Assembly (NCBI RefSeq): GCF_024256385.1
Contig: NZ_JAMLFW010000002.1
Span: 992,001-1,056,000, forward strand
Direction of reading: 5' to 3'
DNA length: 64,000 nucleotides
Origin: Anatilimnocola floriformis
GTDB taxonomy: Bacteria > Planctomycetota > Planctomycetia > Pirellulales > Pirellulaceae
Shown here: piece after piece, positions 1 through 7,517 of the stretch
Position numbering within the stretch: the stretch's first letter is position 1
How the letters are laid out: each line of letters opens with the position of its first letter
Program-made: the position numbers and the translations under genes
The notes under the pieces: generated by a model
Databases searched by the model: none
What the model saw: the letters and a program-made list of their open reading frames with translations, nothing else
What the model was told of the DNA's origin: nothing

Positions 1-3000
1 CGCTCGCTGGCTTCAGCCTCGATACCAGCAGCAGCACTCCCGGCAACTTGGTCTTCACTGCGACCGGAACTGCGGGCGCGTTGATCACCAGTGGCACGAC
101 CGTGACGCTGGCGAACGTCACCTTCAACGTTGCTGCCGGGGCAGCCGCTGGAGCGAGCGAGCTCAATCTGCGAGCCGCGACCAACATCAGCGATGCCACG
201 CCGAACTTGTTCTTGCTCGGTCCTGCAATCACCGATGGCAGTACCGATGCGAATGTCGATGGCAGTGTGGCGATTAGCGCCGGTCCGCTCGCGATCGCCA
301 GCATCGTGCCGACGGCGACTGGTTTTGTGGTGACCTTCAATCGGCCGGTCAATCCCGCGAATCTGAATCTCTACCAGCAAACGGGTGCTGGCGGCATCTT
401 GGGCGCGGCGGACGTGACCTTGGTGGGTACGACTACCGGCGCGGTTCGCGGCTCGGTGGTATTCAATAGCACCAACACGGCATTCACGTTCATCAAGACC
501 GGCATGCTGACGACCGAAACGGGCGTTGCCCAAGCGGCCGGTCGTGTGCCGGGAATTCTGGCGCCAGATACTTACACGGTGACGCTGCGGAGCAACGCCG
601 CCGACGGCTTTGTCGACCTGGCCGGAAATGCCCTGCGAGATTTCGCTGGCGCGACGGCGGGAGACTACACGACGACGTTCAACGTGGCGACGCCAGCGAC
701 GGGAACGGTCACGATTAGCGTTCCCGACTTCGCCCGCGGTTATGGCCAGGCAGTGCGAGTGCCGAACACGGCGGCCACTGGGCTGCCAGTGGTGATCAGC
801 GACGGCACGAATGTGGCCAGCGTCAGCTTCCGTTTGAACTTCGATCCGACGTTGCTGTCGGTCACCAGCTTCGTGGTCAATCCGGCAATCGTGGGCGCTT
901 CGGCGACCTTTACGGCGGTCAGCCCAGGCGTGGTGCAAGTTACGATGAGCAGTGCCTCGGCCTTCGCGGCCACTGCCGACGCGCTTTCGCTGGGTGAGTT
1001 TGTATCGGCCGTACCCGACACGGCAACTTACGCCGCGAAAGATTTGTTGACATTCACCAACGTGCAAATCGGCAGCGTGAGCTCTGGCCCGTTGCCGACA
1101 TTGATCGACAACGGTTTGCACATTTCATCGTTCCTCGGCGACGTCAATGGCTCGCAGTCGTACAACGCAGCCGATACAGGCCTGATCCAGCGGGCGATCT
1201 TGGGAATCAATTCGGGCTTCGCGGCCTACCAATTGGCCGATCCGTATATCGTCGGCGACATCAACCACAGCTTGTCGTTCGCAGCTGCAGATACCGGCTT
1301 CGTGCAGCGGCAGATTTTGAACATTGTGGTGCCGAACATTCCGGCGCTGCCGGTGGGCGTGACGCCGCCGGTGGGAACTCCTGGTCCGGATCCGAAGTTG
1401 TTCATCCCGAATAACTTGTCGGGGTCGGTCGATGCGGATGGAAATTCCGCGAATGGAATTCAGGTTGATATTCCGGTGATGCTGGAAGTGACGGAACCGT
1501 CGGGCATCACGATGAATGGTTTTGATCTGACATTCAGCTACGACCCCACGAAGCTGACGATTCCCGGTTCGGCGGGAGCGCCGACGAGCTTGAGCTTCGG
1601 CAGCTTTCTGGCCGGTGCAGGCTTCAGCGGGGCGTACACGATTCCTTCGCCGGGCCTGGTTCAGGTAACGGCGTCGTCGGGAGGCGCCTCGCCGCAGTAC
1701 GCGTTCGGCACGGTGGGCGCGCTGTTCACGATTCGAGCCACGGTGGTGGCGGGAGCGACGGGAACGACGAAGCTGAATCTGCGGAGTGGGGCGTCGGTCG
1801 TTGATACCGACTTCATCGATCTGACGTTGATTCCGGCGCCGACGAATGCGGATACCGACTCCGTCGATGGTGCGGTGGTGTTTGCGGCTCCGGTCAACAA
1901 CCCGCCGGTGTTCGTGGGCTCGCCGTATACGTTCAGCTTGCCGGAGAACTCGGCTACGAACGCTGCCGTGGGAAGTGTATCGGCCAACGACGCCGATGCG
2001 GGGACCACGCTGGTCTATAGCTTGAGCGGCACTGGTTCGAGCAACTTCGCGATCAACCCGAGCACGGGTGCGATCACGGTGGCTGCGGGCGCGACGCTCA
2101 ACTTCGAAGGGACGGCGAGCTTCGCGCTCACGGCTTCGGTTAGCGATGGCACCGCGACGGTGAATGCTCCGGTCACGATCAACCTCACCAACGTCGTGGA
2201 ACCGACGACGTTTGCGAATCAGACGTTCTCGCTGCCGGAGAACACGGCGAATGGCATCACGGTGGGCACGGCCACGGCGGTTCCGGATACCGGTGTGACG
2301 ATCACTGGCTATGCGATCACGGCTGGCAACGGCACGGGTGTTGGTGCCTTCAGCATCAACAGCAGCGGTGTGATTCAAGTCAATGATGGCTCGCAGCTGA
2401 ACTTTGAGGTCACGCCGACGTTCACGTTGACGGTGACTGCGACGGATTCCACTTCCGCAGTCACCACGTCGACGGTGACGGTCAACCTGACGAACGTCAA
2501 CGAACAGCCGATTCAAACGTTGAACCGGACGATCACGATCAATCCCGGCCAGGTGATTCAACTCGGCAGTGCGCTGCTGAGCTTTGCCGATCCGGAGAAC
2601 GCCACGCTGACCTACACCATCACCAGTGCGCCGACTCGCGGCACGCTAACGAAGAACGGTGCAGCCATCACGTCGTTCACCTCGACCGACCTGAACGCCA
2701 GTAGCTCGCTCGGCAACGCGATTCGCTACACCGGCACGACGGGAACGGCTGGCCAAACCGATAGCTTCACCGTGACGGTCAGCGATGGTGCGAACACGAT
2801 CACCGGTGTCGTGGTGAACATCAACATCGTGGCGCCGGTTGGACCGGCTTCGTTCACGGGCGTGTATACGCAGAACTTCGATAACCTACTGCCGACGCCA
2901 GTTCCTGCCGATCGGTTGACGTTGCCGACGGCGATGGTTCTGCCGGCTGGTTGGAGCGTGATCGAATACGGCGGTACGTTCGGCACGGTGGGCGGCAACG

Positions 3001-6000
3001 CTGAGCAGAGCATTCAGATCGACAGCGGCACTTCGACCACGGGGGATACTTTCCTTTACGGTAATCCTGGCTCGAACGAACGGTCGCTGGGTGCGTTCTC
3101 GTCCGGCAGCCTGCAAGCCTATCTGGGCTTGGCGATTGTGAACAACAGCGGCGCGCCGCTGAGCAACTTCACGCTGAGCTTTGTCGGTGAACAGTGGAAG
3201 GATGGCGTGCACGCCTCGGCCGTCAATAAGCTGACGTTCGACTACAGCACGACGGCCACTTCGCTGGGCGCGACGACCGGCTTCACCTCGGTGACGGCCC
3301 TCGACTTCACCGCGCCAGTCGCCGCTGCAGTGACCGGCGCCGATGTGGTGCTCGATGGCAACCTCGCAGCTAATCGCACGGCTGTCTCGGCGACGGTGAC
3401 GGGAGTCAGCTGGGCGCCGGGCGCCACGCTCTTCCTTCGCTGGAAGGACTTGAACGATGCCGGCAACGACGACATGCTGGCCATCGACAACGTGACGCTC
3501 TCGACGAACACCTCGCCGACAATCGCCAACCAAGCCTTCAGCCTGGCCGAGAACAGTGCGAATGGTGCGGCAGCAGGAACGGTTGTCGCCAGCGACGCCG
3601 ATGTGGGCCAGACGCTGAGCTACGCGATCACCGGCGGCAACGCCTCGGGCGCGTTCGCGATCAACGCCAGCACCGGTGCGATCACCGTAGCCGATAGCTC
3701 GCAGTTGAACTTTGAAACGACTCCGTCGTTCCCGCTCACTGTGACCGTGACCGATGATGGTGCTTCGCCGGTATCGTCATCGGCAACGGTGACGATCAAC
3801 CTGACAAACGTGGACGAAGCTCCGACGTTCGGCGCCGCCAGCTACAGCTTGTCGGTGGCCGAGAACTCGACGACGGGAGCTGCCGTCGGTGCTGTTTCGG
3901 CAACAGATCCTGATGCCGGAGCCTCGCTGACTTATTCGCTCAGCGGCACTGGTTCGAGCAACTTTGTGATCAATCCGAGCACTGGCGCGATCACCGTGGC
4001 CAGTGGTGCGGTGCTGAACTTCGAAGGAACGAACACCTTCAGTCTGACGGCGAGCGTCACCGATGGAACTCATCCCGTGAGTGTCCCGGTGACGATCTCG
4101 CTGACGAATGTCAACGAAGCTCCGACGATCGGTGCTCAGTCCTTCAGCGTCTCGGAACAAGCGGCGATTGGTGCGACGGTCGGCACGGTGCTGGCCAGCG
4201 ACGTCGATGCAGCCGACACCAAGACGTTCGCCATCACCGGTGGCAACACCGGCAACGCCTTCGCGATCAGTGCCAGCGGCGTGATCACGGTGGCCGCTGA
4301 GCTCGACTTCAACACCACGCCGGTTTACACGCTGACGGTGAGCGTGACCGATGGCGGCAATCTCTCGGCGAGCAACACGGTGACGATCAACGTCACGAAC
4401 GTGAACTCGGCCCCGACGATCGCTCCGCAAACCTTCTCGGTCGCCGAGAATAGTGCGAATGGAGCGGCTGTCGGCACGGTGGTTGCTAATGACGTCGATG
4501 CGAGCGACTCGAAGAGCTTTGCGATCACCGCTGGCAACAGCAGTGGTGCTTTCGCGATCAACGCCAGCACCGGAGCGATCACGGTCGCAAACGGTTCGCT
4601 GCTGAACTTCGAAGCGACTCCGAGCTACAGCTTGACCGTGAGCGTCACTGACGGCGGCAGCCTGTCGGCCAGTGCCACGATCACGATCAACCTCACCAAT
4701 GTCAACGAAGCCCCGGCGATCACCAGCGGTAATGCCTTCAGCGTTGCTGAGAACACCACCGCGGTGACGACGGTCACCGGTCTCGATCCGGATGCAATCG
4801 CCACGCTGGCTTACAGCATCGTGGGTGGACTCGACGCTGGGAAGTTTACGATCGATCACGATCTGGGCCTGCTGTCGTTCCTCTCGGCTCCCAACTTCGA
4901 GAACCCCGGGGACATCGGTGGTAACAACGTCTACGACCTGATCGTCCGCGTCAGCGACGGCTCGCTCTCGGGTGACAAAGCCATCGCCGTGACGGTCACG
5001 AACGTCAACGAAGCTCCAACGATCGCCAACCAAAGCTTCTCGGTGCTCGACACTGTGGCCACGGGCTTTACGGTGGGCACGGTCGTCGCCAATGATGTCG
5101 ACGCTGGTGATACCAAGACGTTCGCGATCACTGGCGGCAACACGGGCAACGCTTTCGCGATCAGCCCAAGCGGTGTGATCACCGTGGCGAACACTCTTAA
5201 CTCGGCGGTTACTCCGTCGTACTCACTGACTGTGTCGGTGACCGATGCAGGGAACCTCAGCAGTTCGGCTACGGTGACGATCACTGTGAATCACCTCAAC
5301 AGCAATCCGACGAACATCAGCCTGTCGAACGCGACGATCGCTGAGAACGCCGGTGTGAACGGTGTGGTTGGTCTCTTGAGCACTACCGATCCGGACCTGC
5401 CGAGCGACACGCACACCTACACGCTGATGACGACTGGCACGGGTAGCACCGACTTCGCCAGCTTCAACATCAGCGGTAACCAGTTGCGTGCGAATGGCAA
5501 TCTCGACTTCGAGACGAAGCCCAGCTACTCGATTCGTGTGAAGAGCACCGATCAAGGTGGTGCATCGGTTGAGAAGGTCTTTACGATCTTCGTCACCGAC
5601 GTCCCCGAGACAGGTAACCAGGCTCCGACGAACATCGCCCTCTCGGGATCGACGGTCGCACCGTCGTCTCCGACCGGCACGGTCATCGGCAACTTGACGA
5701 CCACCGATCCGAACAGCGGCAACACCTTCACCTACTCGCTGGGTGGCGTGAACGCTGCGAAGTTTATGATCGCTGGCACGATGCTGCGGATGGCTACGCC
5801 CGTGATCGAACCCGTCGGCACGGTCTACAACATCACCGTCACCTCGACCGATCAGGGCGGCCTGTCGTTCACGAAGGCCTTCACGATCACGGTTGGGAAT
5901 GCAGCCAACGTCGCGCCGACCTTCATCAATCTCACGGCGACTTCGATCGCCGAGAATAACCTGCCGAACGACCTGGTGAGCTTCCTTACGTCGGTCGATG

Positions 6001-6830
6001 CCAACCCGGGGAACACGTTCACTTACGAACTGGTGAGTGGCACCGGCAGCGCTGACAACGCATTGTTCTCGATCCCGACCGGCACCAACGAACTGCGGGC
6101 CAACGTCAGCTTCGACTTCGAGGCGAAGACGTCGTACCAGATCCGCATTCGCAGCACCGATCAGGGTGGTCTGTCGACCGAGCGGGCCGTGACGGTCTAC
6201 ATCGCCAACGTGGTCGAGACCGGCAACCAGGCACCGACCAACATCAGCCTGTCGAACTTGACGGTGCGGCCCGCCGCTCCCGCGGCCACGGTGGTCGGCA
6301 ACCTGACGACGACCGATCCGAACCCCGGCAACACGTTCACTTACACCCTGAGTGGACCTGACGCGGGCAAGTTCATCATCAACAGCCACGTGCTGCAAGT
6401 CGCCCCTGCCGCAGTCATCGGACCGGTGGGAACGACTTACACGATCAGCATCACGTCGACCGATCAGGGAAATGCTTCGATCACGAAGACGTTCACCATC
6501 ACGGTCGCCAACCCGGTGAACGTAGCGCCGACGGGACTCGTGCTCTCGAGCAGCATCATCCCCGAAAACGCTGGGCCGAACGCCTTGATCGGCTGGTTCA
6601 CACCGACCGATCCGAACTCGGGCGATACCCACACGTATTCGCTGGCGTCGGGCCTCGGTGGTGACGACAACGCCCTGTTCACGATCGTGGGGAATCAACT
6701 CTTCGCGGTGAACAGCTTCGATTACGAGCTCAAGACGAGCTACAAGATCCGCGTGCGTACGACCGATCAGGGTGGTCTGTTCTACGACAAGGCCATCACG
6801 GTCTTTGTGAGCGATGTGACGGGCGCTTAA
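1..6830 (+). CDS. Giant cadherin/cohesin/dockerin-type extracellular adhesin, 5' end missing
   Basis: The frame is open from base 3 to the stop at 6830 (over 2270 codons); the true start and any secretion signal lie outside the window. Order seen: a cohesin-like end; an Ig-like module (about 295-690) and a second cohesin-like domain; a dockerin-like domain (about 1130-1350) with two loops, LGDVNGSQSYN and VGDINHSLSF, each followed by a helix; a further cohesin-like domain (about 1400-1870); two cadherin-like repeats; a non-repetitive domain (about 2840-3500) starting with QNFDNLLPTP; then roughly ten cadherin-like repeats with the NVNEAPTI and LNFE signatures to the end. Such modules bind calcium and act at the cell surface or in the matrix (family knowledge). 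Ligand and attachment are unknown. Its cohesin and Ig-like modules closely resemble those in the genes at 7518 and 10632. Confidence 0.85.
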   Translation, partial: LAGFSLDTSSSTPGNLVFTATGTAGALITSGTTVTLANVTFNVAAGAAAGASELNLRAATNISDATPNLFLLGPAITDGSTDANVDGSVAISAGPLAIASIVPTATGFVVTFNRPVNPANLNLYQQTGAGGILGAADVTLVGTTTGAVRGSVVFNSTNTAFTFIKTGMLTTETGVAQAAGRVPGILAPDTYTVTLRSNAADGFVDLAGNALRDFAGATAGDYTTTFNVATPATGTVTISVPDFARGYGQAVRVPNTAATGLPVVISDGTNVASVSFRLNFDPTLLSVTSFVVNPAIVGASATFTAVSPGVVQVTMSSASAFAATADALSLGEFVSAVPDTATYAAKDLLTFTNVQIGSVSSGPLPTLIDNGLHISSFLGDVNGSQSYNAADTGLIQRAILGINSGFAAYQLADPYIVGDINHSLSFAAADTGFVQRQILNIVVPNIPALPVGVTPPVGTPGPDPKLFIPNNLSGSVDADGNSANGIQVDIPVMLEVTEPSGITMNGFDLTFSYDPTKLTIPGSAGAPTSLSFGSFLAGAGFSGAYTIPSPGLVQVTASSGGASPQYAFGTVGALFTIRATVVAGATGTTKLNLRSGASVVDTDFIDLTLIPAPTNADTDSVDGAVVFAAPVNNPPVFVGSPYTFSLPENSATNAAVGSVSANDADAGTTLVYSLSGTGSSNFAINPSTGAITVAAGATLNFEGTASFALTASVSDGTATVNAPVTINLTNVVEPTTFANQTFSLPENTANGITVGTATAVPDTGVTITGYAITAGNGTGVGAFSINSSGVIQVNDGSQLNFEVTPTFTLTVTATDSTSAVTTSTVTVNLTNVNEQPIQTLNRTITINPGQVIQLGSALLSFADPENATLTYTITSAPTRGTLTKNGAAITSFTSTDLNASSSLGNAIRYTGTTGTAGQTDSFTVTVSDGANTITGVVVNINIVAPVGPASFTGVYTQNFDNLLPTPVPADRLTLPTAMVLPAGWSVIEYGGTFGTVGGNAEQSIQIDSGTSTTGDTFLYGNPGSNERSLGAFSSGSLQAYLGLAIVNNSGAPLSNFTLSFVGEQWKDGVHASAVNKLTFDYSTTATSLGATTGFTSVTALDFTAPVAAAVTGADVVLDGNLAANRTAVSATVTGVSWAPGATLFLRWKDLNDAGNDDMLAIDNVTLSTNTSPTIANQAFSLAENSANGAAAGTVVASDADVGQTLSYAITGGNASGAFAINASTGAITVADSSQLNFETTPSFPLTVTVTDDGASPVSSSATVTINLTNVDEAPTFGAASYSLSVAENSTTGAAVGAVSATDPDAGASLTYSLSGTGSSNFVINPSTGAITVASGAVLNFEGTNTFSLTASVTDGTHPVSVPVTISLTNVNEAPTIGAQSFSVSEQAAIGATVGTVLASDVDAADTKTFAITGGNTGNAFAISASGVITVAAELDFNTTPVYTLTVSVTDGGNLSASNTVTINVTNVNSAPTIAPQTFSVAENSANGAAVGTVVANDVDASDSKSFAITAGNSSGAFAINASTGAITVANGSLLNFEATPSYSLTVSVTDGGSLSASATITINLTNVNEAPAITSGNAFSVAENTTAVTTVTGLDPDAIATLAYSIVGGLDAGKFTIDHDLGLLSFLSAPNFENPGDIGGNNVYDLIVRVSDGSLSGDKAIAVTVTNVNEAPTIANQSFSVLDTVATGFTVGTVVANDVDAGDTKTFAITGGNTGNAFAISPSGVITVANTLNSAVTPSYSLTVSVTDAGNLSSSATVTITVNHLNSNPTNISLSNATIAENAGVNGVVGLLSTTDPDLPSDTHTYTLMTTGTGSTDFASFNISGNQLRANGNLDFETKPSYSIRVKSTDQGGASVEKVFTIFVTDVPETGNQAPTNIALSGSTVAPSSPTGTVIGNLTTTDPNSGNTFTYSLGGVNAAKFMIAGTMLRMATPVIEPVGTVYNITVTSTDQGGLSFTKAFTITVGNAANVAPTFINLTATSIAENNLPNDLVSFLTSVDANPGNTFTYELVSGTGSADNALFSIPTGTNELRANVSFDFEAKTSYQIRIRSTDQGGLSTERAVTVYIANVVETGNQAPTNISLSNLTVRPAAPAATVVGNLTTTDPNPGNTFTYTLSGPDAGKFIINSHVLQVAPAAVIGPVGTTYTISITSTDQGNASITKTFTITVANPVNVAPTGLVLSSSIIPENAGPNALIGWFTPTDPNSGDTHTYSLASGLGGDDNALFTIVGNQLFAVNSFDYELKTSYKIRVRTTDQGGLFYDKAITVFVSDVTGA

Positions 6831-6881
6831 TTCTCGCAACGTTCATCTGAAATTCGAAATGAATCGGAAAATCTTCTCGCT

Positions 6882-6927
6882 GCCTGGTGCACTCAGTGAC
6901 CAGGCGGCCACCATCGGGAGGATGGTG
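6882..6927 (+). promoter_or_regulatory. Two adjacent strong stem-loops in the 226-base gap before the pilin-like gene
   Basis: Stem 1 (6882-6905) pairs GCCTGGT with ACCAGGC and continues inward with CACT/AGTG. Stem 2 (6909-6927) pairs CACCATC with GATGGTG around a GGGAG loop. No U-run follows either, so an intrinsic terminator is not obvious. They could be a leader structure for the gene at 7057 or a 3' end structure for the adhesin. I could not match them to a known riboswitch by eye. Confidence 0.4.
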
Positions 6928-7056
6928 AATCAACCGGCCGGTGAGTTGTTCGCCAGCCGAGGAAATAAGTTCTCAATGACTTGCCGTGTCGGCGGTCTGT
7001 GTTTCCAAGTTCAGTCCAAAGGTCTGCGTTCTAAACCCATGTGTGAGGAGTTTGCT

Positions 7057-7422
7057 GTGAAGAATCTCGTTCGTAAGTTGTGGAAAGACGAAGGCGGCTT
7101 CGTGGTCAGCGTCGAGCTGATCCTGATCGTCACCATCCTGGTCATCGGCCTGGTCAGCGGTTGGACGATGCTCCGCGACGCGGTGCTCGCCGAATTGGCC
7201 GACACGGCCAACGCCATCGGCGCGACTGATCAAAGCTTCGAAGTCTCGGGCGTCACCTACGGCGCTGCCGGCAGCGGCGCCTCGAGCGCTCACTTCGGTT
7301 GGTCGGACGCCAAGGACACCGCCGACAGTTCGACCGGCATCGGCCTCGCCGTCGACACCGGCCTGACCGTTGTCGTCAACACCAACAACGCTGCTGACAA
7401 CGTCAACGAAACCGGACCGTAG
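7057..7422 (+). CDS. Small pilin-like single-pass membrane protein
   Basis: This 121-residue protein begins KNLVRKLWKDEGGFVVS, followed by a hydrophobic helix (VELILIVTILVIGLVSGW, about residues 19-36), an amphipathic stretch (LRDAVLAELADTANAIG) and a polar Ser/Thr/Asn-rich tail. A charged leader with Gly-Gly before a hydrophobic helix containing Glu resembles Flp/type IVb pilins or TadE-like pseudopilins; this is resemblance, not proof. The GTG at 7057 is chosen because GAGGAG sits six bases upstream. An in-frame ATG at 7039 and a much longer reading from 6859 lack such a site and would add a non-conserved-looking leader over the hairpins. It lies between two adhesin genes, so a surface-assembly role is plausible. 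Confidence 0.65.
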   Translation: MKNLVRKLWKDEGGFVVSVELILIVTILVIGLVSGWTMLRDAVLAELADTANAIGATDQSFEVSGVTYGAAGSGASSAHFGWSDAKDTADSSTGIGLAVDTGLTVVVNTNNAADNVNETGP

Positions 7423-7451
7423 GTTCCGTTTCGAAATCAATCGAATCAAAT

Positions 7452-7484
7452 AACCTTGGGACGTTTCTGCCGCGGCCCAAGGTT
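7452..7484 (+). terminator. Stem-loop terminator after the pilin-like gene
   Basis: AACCTTGGG (7452-7460) pairs perfectly with CCCAAGGTT (7476-7484) around a 15-base loop and is followed by TATTCTT. It lies 30 bases after the stop at 7422, a usual position for a Rho-independent terminator. Confidence 0.6.
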
Positions 7485-7517
7485 TATTCTTGCGCTGAAG
7501 ACTTCTAGGGAATCGAG

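Noticed and set aside
1125-2561. Minus-strand open frame of 478 residues within the first adhesin
   Set aside because: Arg/His-rich translation with no domain; antisense shadow of cadherin-like repeats.
6882-6960. Possible riboswitch in the leader of the pilin-like gene
   Set aside because: Two hairpins are clear, but I could not match the conserved cores of cyclic-di-GMP, cobalamin or other common riboswitches.
6859-7056. Upstream extension of the pilin-like gene to ATG 6859
   Set aside because: It crosses two strong hairpins, lacks a ribosome site and gives a leader with no family features. GTG 7057 has GAGGAG at good spacing.
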